From NCBI GenBank assembly GCA_021325525.1, contig JAJPHB010000145.1, positions 1 through 35,963 of the forward strand: a stretch of DNA of 35,963 bases, written 5' to 3'. The notes beneath the pieces are model-generated. The model saw only the letters and a program-made list of their open reading frames with translations. It made no database searches and was not told the DNA's origin. Positions 8,656-17,784 of this stretch are shown one piece after another; the first letter of the stretch is position 1; each line of letters starts with the position of its first letter. The DNA is from Alphaproteobacteria bacterium (lineage in GTDB: Bacteria; Pseudomonadota; Alphaproteobacteria; ATCC43930; CGMCC-115725). The position numbers and the translations under genes were made by a program.

Positions 8656-9710
8656 GCCTCGCCGGGCTGGGCAAGCGCTACGGCGCCCATCCCGCCGTCG
8701 AGAACGCGACCTTCGAGCTGGCGACGGGCGAGTTCCTCGCCGTGCTCGGCGCCTCGGGCTGCGGCAAGACGACGCTGCTGCGCCTCATCGCCGGTTTCGA
8801 GCGCGCCGATAGCGGCACGATTCACCTCGGAGGCACCCTCCTCTCATCGCCAGCTCACCATATCCCGGCCGAGCGGCGAGGCATCGGCATCGTCTTCCAG
8901 AACTACGCGCTCTGGCCGCATATGTCGGTCGCGCGCAATGTCGGCTATCCGCTCGAGGTGCGCGGGATGGGACGGAGCGAGCGGGACCGCCGCGTCGCCG
9001 CCGCCCTCGAAAGCGTCGGGCTTGCCGGCTTTGCCGAACGCCGCCCGGCGGAGCTGTCGGGCGGCCAGCGCCAGCGCGTCGCCTTGGCGCGCTGCCTCGT
9101 CATGGGGACGAAGCTCGTCCTCCTCGACGAGCCGCTGGCCAGCCTCGACCTTCATCTCCGCGCCAGCCTCCAGGACGCGATTGCCGATCTGCATCGCAAG
9201 AGCGGCGCGGCGCTCCTCTACATCACGCATGACCAAGCCGAAGCGATGGCGCTCGCCGACCGCGTCGCCGTCATGGATGCGGGCCGGATCGCGCAGATCG
9301 CGCCGCCCGCCGTCATCTACCGCGAACCCGCGACCGAGATGGTGGCGCGCTTCGTCGGCCGCGGCGGCATCGTCCCGGTCCAGGTCACGCGCGCCGGCGA
9401 GAAGGGTCGCGCCCCGGTCGATCTTTTCGGATGTCCGGCGGTCGTCCGGTGCCGCGCGGATCAGCCGGCCGGAGCGGCGCTCCTCTGCGTGCGGCCGGAA
9501 GATTTGCGCCTTGCCGCGCGCGGCGAGCCGAGCTTCGAGGCGGTCGTTAAGCGGACGCATTATCAGGGCGGCTCGGTCGCGGTCGAGCTCGTGCCAACGG
9601 CGCGGCCCGGCGCACTCCTCGCGATGACCCTCCCCGGCCATTCGGTGCTGGCTGCGGGCCAGCGCGTCGCCCTCTCGATCACAGATGGCTGGATCGTACC
9701 CGCCGGTTGA
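8643..9710 (+). CDS. ABC importer ATP-binding protein (FbpC/PotA family)
   Basis: A 355-residue cytoplasmic ATPase that powers the importer encoded upstream. All nucleotide-binding motifs are intact: Walker A GASGCGKT (36–43), Q-loop Gln86, signature LSGGQ (138–142), Walker B LVLLDEP (158–164) and the switch His in ITHDQAE. The C-terminal third is a TOBE-like regulatory domain with RPEDLRLA. It belongs to the MalK/PotA/FbpC branch. The start overlaps the permease end by 13 bp. The final gene of the operon; 140 bp without a recognisable gene follow. Confidence 0.92.
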   Translation: MAGLSLAGLGKRYGAHPAVENATFELATGEFLAVLGASGCGKTTLLRLIAGFERADSGTIHLGGTLLSSPAHHIPAERRGIGIVFQNYALWPHMSVARNVGYPLEVRGMGRSERDRRVAAALESVGLAGFAERRPAELSGGQRQRVALARCLVMGTKLVLLDEPLASLDLHLRASLQDAIADLHRKSGAALLYITHDQAEAMALADRVAVMDAGRIAQIAPPAVIYREPATEMVARFVGRGGIVPVQVTRAGEKGRAPVDLFGCPAVVRCRADQPAGAALLCVRPEDLRLAARGEPSFEAVVKRTHYQGGSVAVELVPTARPGALLAMTLPGHSVLAAGQRVALSITDGWIVPAG

Positions 9711-9788
9711 GAGCCGCGCCGAGAAAGAACGGCGGACCCATCGAGCGAATTCGCCACCGGCGGCGATCTCGGCAATGGCGGAAAGCGC

Positions 9789-9817
9789 TTGGCCGGCCTC
9801 GGACCCCGCCCTAAGCT
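9789..9817 (+). promoter_or_regulatory. Candidate sigma-70-like promoter for the 9851 gene
   Basis: TTGGCC (9789–9794) and TAAGCT (9812–9817) are separated by 17 bp, 33 bp before the GTG start. It fits the sigma-70 spacing but matches the consensus only in part. The surrounding gap 9711–9850 shows no gene or clear terminator. Confidence 0.35.
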
Positions 9818-9850
9818 GGCCGCCCGCCGGACGAGAGAGGGACCCCTGCC

Positions 9851-10801
9851 GTGGAGAGCGACAATTACGCCGTCGAATTGACCCCGCCCGACATCTCGGC
9901 GTATCGCCAGGGCAATACCGGCATCCCTTATGTCACCACCTTCGACAGCGGCAAGCCTGGTCCCCATGTCATGGTCAACGCGGTGACGCATGGGAACGAG
10001 CTGTGCGGCGCCATCGCGGTCGATTTCCTGTTCCGGAACGAGGTGCGGCCAAGGCGCGGCAAGCTGACGCTGAGCTTCGCCAATTTCGGCGCCTACCTCG
10101 CCTTCGACCCGAAGCGACCGAACAGCTCGCGCTTCCTCGACGAGGATTTCAACCGCCTGTGGGACGCGGCGACGCTCGACGGGACGCGCCAGAGCGCCGA
10201 GCTGACCCGCGCCCGCGAGTTTCGCCCGGCGGTGGACCGTGCCGACTACCTGCTCGACCTGCATTCGATGCAGCATGCGACGGCGCCGCTGATGCTGGCC
10301 GGCCTCCTCGACAAATCGCTCGATCTCGCCAAGCGCGTCGGCGTTCCCGAAATCATCGTCCGCGACAAAGGCCACGCGGCCGGACGGCGCATGCGCGACT
10401 ATGGCGGCTTCGGCGACCCCGCCTCGCCGAAGACCGCACTCCTCGTCGAATGCGGGCAGCACTGGGAGAAGCGATCCCAGGAGATCGCCATCGCCACGAC
10501 TCTGCGCTTCCTCACCGTGCTCGACATTCTTGATCCCGAATTTCTCGACCGGCATCCAGTCGCCACCTACGAGCGCCAGCGCGTCGTCACCGTCACGGAG
10601 GCGGTGACGATCGAGACCGACCAGTTCGAATTCGCCGCCGACTACCGCGGCCTCGAAGTCATCCCCAAGAAGGGCACGCTGCTCGGCCGCGACGGCGCGC
10701 GCGAGGTGCGGACGCCCTATGACGATTGCGTCCTCATCATGCCGTCGCGCCGCCTGAAGCGCGGCCAGACCGCGGTGCGCCTCGGGCGCTTCACGGGCTG
10801 A
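9851..10801 (+). CDS. Succinylglutamate desuccinylase / aspartoacylase family metallohydrolase
   Basis: A 316-residue zinc hydrolase of the AstE/ASPA (M14-like) family. It starts at GTG 9851 after a GAGAGAGGG ribosome-binding stretch. Zinc ligands are readable as THGNE (His47, Glu50) and DLHS (His138). The family Asn-Arg is in FNRLW at 100–104, and a probable catalytic Glu in LVECGQHWE. The family removes acyl groups from N-acyl amino acids such as N-acetylaspartate or N-succinylglutamate. No other ast arginine-degradation genes are near, so the substrate is open. It precedes glycerol kinase by 21 bp and may be co-transcribed. Confidence 0.85.
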   Translation: MESDNYAVELTPPDISAYRQGNTGIPYVTTFDSGKPGPHVMVNAVTHGNELCGAIAVDFLFRNEVRPRRGKLTLSFANFGAYLAFDPKRPNSSRFLDEDFNRLWDAATLDGTRQSAELTRAREFRPAVDRADYLLDLHSMQHATAPLMLAGLLDKSLDLAKRVGVPEIIVRDKGHAAGRRMRDYGGFGDPASPKTALLVECGQHWEKRSQEIAIATTLRFLTVLDILDPEFLDRHPVATYERQRVVTVTEAVTIETDQFEFAADYRGLEVIPKKGTLLGRDGAREVRTPYDDCVLIMPSRRLKRGQTAVRLGRFTG

Positions 10802-10822
10802 GGCGGCCGGAGAAAGCGCCTC

Positions 10823-12319
<1,497 letters not shown>

Positions 12320-12347
12320 CCCCGCGCGCTTGCCCGGGGAACGGTCG

Positions 12348-12432
12348 TGGTGCGCCCAGCCGGAATCGAACCGGCACGCCCGAAGGCCCGGGATTTTAAG
12401 TCCCGTGCGTCTACCAGTTCCGCCATGGGCGC
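12348..12432 (-). tRNA. tRNA-Leu (anticodon UAA)
   Basis: Read on the minus strand, a full class II tRNA folds. The acceptor stem GCGCCCA pairs with TGGGCGC; the D arm is GAACTGGTAGAC; the anticodon stem CGGGA/TCCCG encloses loop CTTAAAA with anticodon TAA. The long variable arm is GGGCCTTCGGGCGTGCC, partly shared with neighbouring stems, and the T arm is GCCGG-TTCGATT-CCGGC. Discriminator base A is followed by an encoded CCA (12350–12348). It would decode UUA and UUG, rare codons in so GC-rich a genome. Confidence 0.95.
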
Positions 12433-12528
12433 CGACCCCGCGGGCGCGACACTCTAGGCATGGCGCCGCGCGTTGGCCAGCCTGCGCGCTCTCTCTGCCG
12501 CATCGCGCGCGCAGCGAGGCGAACCGGA

Positions 12529-12580
12529 CTCTCGCGAGAGCGCACGGGGATTGCTTCGCCTGCGGCTGGCAGTGACGCGG
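12529..12580. repeat. Palindrome and possible dispersed repeat downstream of cinA-like gene
   Basis: A perfect 12-bp palindrome CTCTCGCGAGAG (12529–12540) is followed by GGGGATTGCTTCGCC…GGCAGTGACGCGG (12546–12580). The second part resembles the short GATTGCTTCGC…GCAATGACG sequence that recurs between genes in many alphaproteobacteria. It lies between the tRNA and the cinA-like stop and might help end transcription. Only one copy is seen in this window. Confidence 0.35.
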
Positions 12581-12583
12581 GGC

Positions 12584-13357
12584 TCACCCCGCCTCCTCCT
12601 CGACCGGATCGCCGCCGAGGCGGCGGATCATGGCGGCGAGCTCGGCTGCGGCGGCCGCGAGGCGCGGCGCCTCGGTGCCGCGCAGCACCAGGGCGACGCC
12701 GATCTTGCCCTGGCGGTAGGAGGGATAGGAGCCAATGTCGAGATCGGCGTAGCGCTGCTGCAGCTCACCGAGGCCTTTGGCGAGGACGCCCTCCGGCAGG
12801 CTGCAGCTCACGCTTCGCGACAGCACCGGCGCGCCGCCGCGGAGGCGGTGCTTCAGCCCGTCGAACATGGCCTGCATGATGCGCGGCACGCCGGCCATGA
12901 CGAAGACATTGCCGATCTGGAAACCGGGCGCGCGCGAGACCGGGTTGTCGATGAGGCTGGCGCCTTCCGGGATATGCGCCATCCGCAGCCGCGCCTCGTT
13001 GAGGTCAGCGGGGTTGGCGTAATTGGCGGCGATCCGCCGCCGCGCTTCGGGATCGAGGACGAGCGGCACGCCGAAGGCGCGGGCGATGCACTCGGCGGTG
13101 ATGTCGTCATGCGTCGGCCCGATCCCGCCCGTCGTGAAGACGTAGTCGAATTTCGCCCGCACTTCGTTGACGGTCGAGACGATCGTCTCAGCGGCATCGG
13201 GGATGACGCGCACTTCGCGGAGCCGCACGCCCACGGCATTCAGCCCCTTGGCGAGATAGGCGAGGTTCGCGTCTTGCGTGCGCCCCGACAGGATCTCGTT
13301 GCCGATGATGAGGAGGCAGGCGGTGACGATCGTCTCGGATGCGGCGGCTTCGGTCAT
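12584..13357 (-). CDS. CinA N-terminal / molybdopterin-binding (MoCF) domain protein
   Basis: A 257-residue protein with the single MoCF_biosynth domain of CinA-type proteins: LLIIGNEILSGRTQDANLAY near residues 15–34 and TTGGIGPTHDD at 75–85. It lacks the C-terminal nicotinamide-nucleotide amidase half of full CinA, as is common in alphaproteobacteria, where this short form often neighbours map and radC. It may act as a FAD/ADP-ribose pyrophosphatase-like enzyme, as shown for related CinA domains, but that is inference. The ATG at 13357–13355 has no close Shine-Dalgarno. A strong AAGGAGG lies 6 bases before an in-frame CTG (13375–13373), which could be the true start, adding six residues. Confidence 0.85.
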   Translation of the reverse strand: MTEAAASETIVTACLLIIGNEILSGRTQDANLAYLAKGLNAVGVRLREVRVIPDAAETIVSTVNEVRAKFDYVFTTGGIGPTHDDITAECIARAFGVPLVLDPEARRRIAANYANPADLNEARLRMAHIPEGASLIDNPVSRAPGFQIGNVFVMAGVPRIMQAMFDGLKHRLRGGAPVLSRSVSCSLPEGVLAKGLGELQQRYADLDIGSYPSYRQGKIGVALVLRGTEAPRLAAAAAELAAMIRRLGGDPVEEEAG

Positions 13358-13450
13358 GGCTGAGATCGGCGGCAGGGTTATCCTCCTTAACCCGAAAGCC
13401 GGCGGCCCGACAATCCTCGAGCGCCTCGCCGTCGCTGCCGGACGGCATTG

Positions 13451-13483
13451 TTGCATTGAGCAACCCGCGCGACTAACTAGAAA
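13451..13483 (+). promoter_or_regulatory. Candidate promoter for map
   Basis: In the 160-bp divergent gap, TTGCAT (13451–13456) with TAACTA (13474–13479) at 17 bp, or TTGAGC (13456–13461) with TAGAAA (13478–13483) at 16 bp, could serve as −35/−10 elements for map. The match is partial. The region is noticeably more AT-rich than its surroundings. Confidence 0.3.
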
Positions 13484-13518
13484 GCGTCGCGGCGCCTCGC
13501 CGGCGACGAGGAGTACGC

Positions 13519-14358
13519 ATGCAGGACAGGATGGGGCGAGACTTGCCGATGACGGGGGACTCGCGCGAAGACCCCCGCATCAAGATTCACGGCCCCGCCG
13601 ATTTCGAAGGCATGCGCCGGGCGGGGCGCCTTGCCGCCGAGACGCTCGATTTCATCACGCCTTATGTGAAGCCCGGCGTCACCACGGACGAGCTCGACCG
13701 CCTCTGCCACGGCTTCATCGTCGATCGCGGCGCCATCCCGGCGCCCCTCAACTACCGCGGCTTCCCGCGCTCGATCTGCACCTCGATCAACCACGTCGTC
13801 TGCCACGGTATTCCAGGCGACCGCAAGCTCGTCGAAGGCGATATCCTCAATATCGACGTGACGCCGCTTCTCGACGGCTGGCACGGCGATTCGAGCCGGA
13901 TGTTCTATGTCGGGGAGAAGATCCCGCTGAAGGCGCGCCGCCTCGTCGAGGTCACCTACGAGGCGATGATGAAGGGAATCGAGGTGGTGAAGCCCGGCAT
14001 CCGCATCGGCGCCATCGGCCATGCCATTCAGCAGTATGCCGAAAGTCATCGCTTCTCGGTCGTCCGCGATTTCTGCGGCCATGGCGTGGGCCGCGTCTTC
14101 CACGACGCCCCCTCGATCCTGCATTTCGGCAAGCCGGAAGACGGGCCGATGCTGCGCGAAGGCATGTTCTTCACGATAGAGCCCATGATCAATGCCGGGC
14201 GGTGGGAGGTGAAGATCCTGAGCGACGGCTGGACCGCGGTCACCAAGGACCGGTCGCTCTCCGCCCAGTTCGAGCACACGGTCGGCGTGACGGCGACCGG
14301 GTACGAGATTTTCACGGTCTCGCCCGCCGGCCTCGACCGTCCTCCCTACCTCGTCTGA
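13519..14358 (+). CDS. map: Methionine aminopeptidase, type I
   Basis: A 279-residue cytoplasmic enzyme that removes the initiator Met from nascent proteins. The five metal ligands of the pita-bread fold are in place: Asp113 (NID), Asp124 (HGDSS), His188 (CGHGVG), Glu221 (TIEPM) and Glu252 (QFEHT). The substrate-pocket His96 (NHVVCHG) is also present. The start at ATG 13519 follows GAGGAG. About 22 extra N-terminal residues precede the usual IKI start and are of no known function. It lies 13 bp before radC, an arrangement seen widely in alphaproteobacteria. Confidence 0.95.
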   Translation: MQDRMGRDLPMTGDSREDPRIKIHGPADFEGMRRAGRLAAETLDFITPYVKPGVTTDELDRLCHGFIVDRGAIPAPLNYRGFPRSICTSINHVVCHGIPGDRKLVEGDILNIDVTPLLDGWHGDSSRMFYVGEKIPLKARRLVEVTYEAMMKGIEVVKPGIRIGAIGHAIQQYAESHRFSVVRDFCGHGVGRVFHDAPSILHFGKPEDGPMLREGMFFTIEPMINAGRWEVKILSDGWTAVTKDRSLSAQFEHTVGVTATGYEIFTVSPAGLDRPPYLV

Positions 14359-14371
14359 CCGGGCCCGCAGC

Positions 14372-15127
14372 GTGCCGCGCCCTTCGGTGCCATCACGCGG
14401 GTCGCCGGGCGACGGGCTCGCCGATGCCGGAGGGAGCGGCACGGGCGGGGAGGCAGAGCCGCATTATCACCATCACCGGCAAAGGCTGCGCGAGCGCTTG
14501 CTAGCGGCGGGAGCGGCGGCGCTGCCCGATTACGAACTGCTGGAATTCCTGCTTTTCGCGCCGACGCCGCGGCGAGACGTGAAGCCGCTGGCAAAGGACC
14601 TCATCGCCCGCTTCGGCGGCTTCGCCGAAGTGCTGAACGCCAATTCCGCCGCCTTGCGCGCCGTTCCCGGCATCGGCGAGGCCGCGATCGCGCAATTCGC
14701 TGCGGTGCGGGAAGCCGGCCTGCGCCTCGCCCGCGCCGAGCTGCGGCAACGGCCGGTTCTCAGCTCCTGGCAGAAGGTCATCGACTATTGCACGGCGCAG
14801 ATCGCCTTCGCCGCCGTCGAGGAGTTCCACCTCCTCTTCCTCGACCGCAAGAACGCCCTCATCGCGGATGAGCGCCAGCAGCGCGGTACGGTCGACCACA
14901 CTCCCGTCTATCCGCGCGAGGTGGTGAAGCGCGCCCTCGAACTCGGCGCCTCGGCGCTCATCATGGTGCACAACCATCCCTCGGGCGACCCGACGCCCTC
15001 GAAGGCCGATATCGAGACGACGCGAGAGGTGGCGAAGGCGGCGGCGCTCCTCGGCGTCACGCTGCACGACCACATCGTCATCGGCCGCGGCCGCCACGCC
15101 AGCCTGAGGACGCTGGGGCTGTTCTGA
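14372..15127 (+). CDS. radC: RadC family JAB-domain protein
   Basis: A 251-residue protein with an N-terminal helix-hairpin-helix region (LRAVPGIGEAAIAQFAAV, about 95–112) and a C-terminal JAB/MPN metalloprotease-like domain. The family signature HNHPSGDPTPS is at 200–210, with the upstream Glu in EEFHLLFLD (about 150) completing the JAMM zinc site. Despite the name, a direct role in DNA repair is doubtful; the activity is unknown. The start is GTG 14372, though GTG 14387 is equally possible since the first 30 residues look unconserved. Probably co-transcribed with map. Confidence 0.9.
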   Translation: MPRPSVPSRGSPGDGLADAGGSGTGGEAEPHYHHHRQRLRERLLAAGAAALPDYELLEFLLFAPTPRRDVKPLAKDLIARFGGFAEVLNANSAALRAVPGIGEAAIAQFAAVREAGLRLARAELRQRPVLSSWQKVIDYCTAQIAFAAVEEFHLLFLDRKNALIADERQQRGTVDHTPVYPREVVKRALELGASALIMVHNHPSGDPTPSKADIETTREVAKAAALLGVTLHDHIVIGRGRHASLRTLGLF

Positions 15128-15186
15128 TCGACGACCGGGGGGAGGCGGGCTCGGATCGAAGCCCAGATACTCGTCAAACAGCGGCG

Positions 15187-15501
15187 CTATTTCAGCGGCG
15201 AGAAGGCCGTCGGCACGAGGATGCGGTTCTCCATGCGCTCGAGCACCTTCGGCGATTGTTTGAGATAGGCCTGCCAGTCCGGGTCCTTCGCCAGCTTCGC
15301 CCGCGCCTCCTCGCGATGGGCGAGGCTGTCATAGGCCCAGAGATGGACGATCTGGTTCAGGGTGCCGATCTCGCTCGTGAAGAAGCCGATGAGGCGGCCC
15401 AAATGGCGCTGCTGGACCGGCAGCCCGCGCTCGCCGTAGAAGACGAGCCATTCCTGCACCTTGCCCGGCTGCACCGTGTAGATTCGTTCCTCGACAATCA
15501 T
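15187..15501 (-). CDS. NIPSNAP family protein
   Basis: A 104-residue ferredoxin-like-fold protein. It opens MIVEERIYTVQPGKVQEWL and continues with RHLGRLIGFFTSEIGTLNQIVHLWAYDSLA, the typical NIPSNAP pattern in which the His-Leu-Trp-Ala-Tyr block is conserved. I chose the ATG at 15501, preceded by a GAGAGGCG-like site, over the GTG at 15516. Bacterial members are dimeric single-domain proteins often found in catabolic operons; the biochemical role is unknown. It is divergent from the Gfo/Idh oxidoreductase gene and may share its control region. Confidence 0.85.
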   Translation of the reverse strand: MIVEERIYTVQPGKVQEWLVFYGERGLPVQQRHLGRLIGFFTSEIGTLNQIVHLWAYDSLAHREEARAKLAKDPDWQAYLKQSPKVLERMENRILVPTAFSPLK

Positions 15502-15589
15502 CGCCTCTCGCCTCACCCTTTATAATCGATCTGTTTGTACCACTCGCCTATTTCCTCTAGAACACGAAAAACGAAGCTGGGGAACCGTC
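15502..15589. promoter_or_regulatory. Divergent promoter region, NIPSNAP / Gfo-Idh genes
   Basis: An AT-rich 88-bp gap. A perfect TATAAT lies on the plus strand at 15521–15526, and the minus strand reads TATAAA over 15524–15519, so the same bases could serve either direction. A second plus-strand candidate is TTGTAC (15535–15540) with TAGAAC (15558–15563) at 17 bp, 26 bp before the ATG. No convincing −35 accompanies the TATAAT. Confidence 0.4.
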
Positions 15590-16558
15590 ATGCCGCATCG
15601 CATCGGGATTGTCGGGCTCGGCATCATGGGGCAGCGGATGCTCGCCGCGATGGGCGGACATCCACGCTTCGCCGTCACCGCCGCATGGGATCCGTCGCCC
15701 GAAGCTGCGTCGATGCTGCGCCGGGAGTGTCCCCGGATCGCGCTCGCCCCCTCCGCGGAGGGGCTCGCTCGGCGCGACGACCTCGACGCCATCTACATCG
15801 CCTCGCCGCCGGCTTCCCATGCAGCGCATGTCAACCTCGCCTGGGATTGCGGCAAAGCGGCCTTCTGCGAGAAGCCGCTCGCCGTCGAGCTCGCCTCGGC
15901 GCGGCAGCTTGTCGAACGCGCGGCCGTCGAAAACCGCCGCGCCGCCGTCAACTTCCCCTTCGCGACGTCGCTTCCGGCGGCGGCGATGATGCGCGAGGCG
16001 GCGGCGGGCGTCCTCGGCGCGATCGAAAGCATCGCGATTTCCATCGACTTCGCCGCCTGGCCGCGCTCCTGGCAGCGGGCCGGACGCTGGCTCTCCGAGC
16101 GCGCCGAGGGCGGCTTCACGCGCGAGGTGGTCTCGCACTTCCTCTTCCTGGCGCAGCGCCTCGTCGGCCCGCTGAGCCTCGTCTCGGCGCACGCTGTCTT
16201 CCCGGAGGGCGGAGTCGCCGCCGAGACGGCAATCGAGGCGCGGCTTACGGCCGGGGCGGTGCCGGTGACGCTCCGCGGCGGCGTCGGCGCAACGGATGCC
16301 GATGACCGGAACAGCCTGACCCTTACCGGCGTGCGCGGCGCCTTGCGGCTTGCGGACTGGGTGACGCTGGCGCGGCGCGACGGAGAGGTGTGGCGGGAGG
16401 TGGATTTCGGCCCCGGCCCGTCGATCCGACAGCGCTCCTTCACGGCCCAGCTCGACGCGCTCGCGGCGATGATCGAGGGAAGACCGCACCCGCTCGCGAC
16501 CCTCGCCGAGGGTCTCGCCGTGCAGCGCCTGGTCGAGGCGATCCTGAAGAGCGGCTGA
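15590..16558 (+). CDS. Gfo/Idh/MocA family oxidoreductase
   Basis: A 322-residue NAD(P)-dependent dehydrogenase. The N-terminal Rossmann fold starts IGIVGLGIMGQRM (dinucleotide motif G-x-G-x2-G at about 8–13), and the family motif CEKPLA lies at about 93–98, with its Lys as catalytic candidate. The C-terminal half is the shorter alpha/beta domain. Members oxidise sugars, cyclitols, amino sugars or imines; nothing here fixes the substrate. It is convergent with the SelA-like gene (17 bp gap). The neighbouring genes suggest a role in a small-molecule catabolic cluster. Confidence 0.88.
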   Translation: MPHRIGIVGLGIMGQRMLAAMGGHPRFAVTAAWDPSPEAASMLRRECPRIALAPSAEGLARRDDLDAIYIASPPASHAAHVNLAWDCGKAAFCEKPLAVELASARQLVERAAVENRRAAVNFPFATSLPAAAMMREAAAGVLGAIESIAISIDFAAWPRSWQRAGRWLSERAEGGFTREVVSHFLFLAQRLVGPLSLVSAHAVFPEGGVAAETAIEARLTAGAVPVTLRGGVGATDADDRNSLTLTGVRGALRLADWVTLARRDGEVWREVDFGPGPSIRQRSFTAQLDALAAMIEGRPHPLATLAEGLAVQRLVEAILKSG

Positions 16559-16575
16559 AAGGCCCGCGCCTTCGA

Positions 16576-17784
16576 TCACGCGGCCCCGAGCACGGCGCGC
16601 AGCCGCGCGGCGATGCGCGGCGGGTCGTCCTCGGTGAGGCACATGGGCCCGAAGCGCAGGACGCCTTCCTCGATGCGGCCAGTATTCACATAGATGGGCG
16701 GGTTCCCTGTCTGCAGCTCGCGCGCGACATCGAGCGCGGCGCGGTTGCTGCGCCCGGCTTGGAACGTCACATCGACTTGCGGCATGTCGTCATGCGTCGA
16801 ATCCGCGACGAGCGCCACGGCGCAGCCCGGCAGGTTCTGAAGGCTATCGGCGAGCCGCCCGATCAGCGTCCGCCACCGCGCCCGCCGCGCCGCCGGGTCT
16901 TCGACGACGAAGAGGCGCAGGGCGGTGATGAGGCCGACGATTTCCTCCTTGCCCGCCTTGCACGGGCGGCCGATCCCGTGCTGCGGCAGGCCGGGAAGGC
17001 GGCTCTTGTCGATGAAATCGGCGGGCGGCAGCCACAGCTCCCAGCGCGCATCCTGGTCCAGCATCTGCAGCGCCGCCGAGGCGATGAGGTCGCGCCGTCC
17101 GCAAAGAATGCCGGAAGCCTGCGGCCCCCCCAGAGCCTTGCCGCCGCTGAAGGCGACGAGATCGGCGCCTTCGGCGATGAAGCGGCGGAGATTGCCGGCG
17201 GGCGGGAGCTGCGCCGCCGCGTCGACAATGACCGGAACCCCCTTGCCATGCGCGGCCGCGGTCACTTCGGGCAAGGCGGGACGCGACCACGGCGTTGCGA
17301 CGTAGAGGACCGCGGCCGTCCGCTCGGTAACGGCGTCGGCGATCTCCCACGCCTCGCAGTCGCGGACGCCGGCGCCGGAGAAACGGTCGGCAATGCCGGC
17401 CTCGACGAGGCGGACGCCGGCGGCGCGCACCGCATGATCGTAGAAATTGCGCTGACTGCGGGCGACGACGACCTCGTTCTTCATGCCGCTGGTGTCGGGG
17501 AGGCGGTTCATCTTGCCGGGATCGAGACCGGCGACGCAGGCGGCGGTGCCAAGCAAGAGCCCCGCCGCGGCGCCCGAGGTGACGAGCCCCGCCTCGGCCC
17601 CGGTCGCTTCGGCGATCGCCCGGCTCGCCGCCGCCTGCAGCTCGGCGATATCGACGCAATGGCGCGAGGCCTCCACCATGGCCGCCGCGACCTCGGGCGC
17701 CATGATGCCGCCGGAGAGCCGCGTCGCCGGCCCCTGGGCGTTGATGATGGTGCGGACGCCGAGACGCTCGTAGATATTGGTCAT
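16576..17784 (-). CDS. SelA-like PLP-dependent enzyme
   Basis: A 402-residue fold-type I PLP enzyme related to SelA and to D-glucosaminate-6-phosphate ammonia-lyase. It begins MTNIYERLGVRTIINAQG, the typical opening of this branch (N-A-x-G). The cofactor Asp is in VIVDAAAQLP (Asp188), and the Schiff-base Lys is Lys216 in AFSGGKALGGPQASG. Lengths of SelA proper are near 460, and its N-terminal tRNA-binding domain is absent, so this is not selenocysteine synthase. A lyase or racemase acting on an amino acid or amino sugar is likely. The ATG overlaps the stop of the M81 peptidase gene as ATGA, indicating translational coupling. Confidence 0.88.
   Translation of the reverse strand: MTNIYERLGVRTIINAQGPATRLSGGIMAPEVAAAMVEASRHCVDIAELQAAASRAIAEATGAEAGLVTSGAAAGLLLGTAACVAGLDPGKMNRLPDTSGMKNEVVVARSQRNFYDHAVRAAGVRLVEAGIADRFSGAGVRDCEAWEIADAVTERTAAVLYVATPWSRPALPEVTAAAHGKGVPVIVDAAAQLPPAGNLRRFIAEGADLVAFSGGKALGGPQASGILCGRRDLIASAALQMLDQDARWELWLPPADFIDKSRLPGLPQHGIGRPCKAGKEEIVGLITALRLFVVEDPAARRARWRTLIGRLADSLQNLPGCAVALVADSTHDDMPQVDVTFQAGRSNRAALDVARELQTGNPPIYVNTGRIEEGVLRFGPMCLTEDDPPRIAARLRAVLGAA

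Noticed and set aside
12348-12432. tRNA-associated genomic island
   Set aside because: No integrase, no direct repeat of the tRNA 3′ end and ordinary core genes on both sides.
16576-17784. Selenocysteine synthase (SelA) for selenoprotein synthesis
   Set aside because: Too short, lacking the N-terminal tRNA-binding part, and no selB, selD or tRNA-Sec is visible; belongs to the SelA-like catabolic branch.
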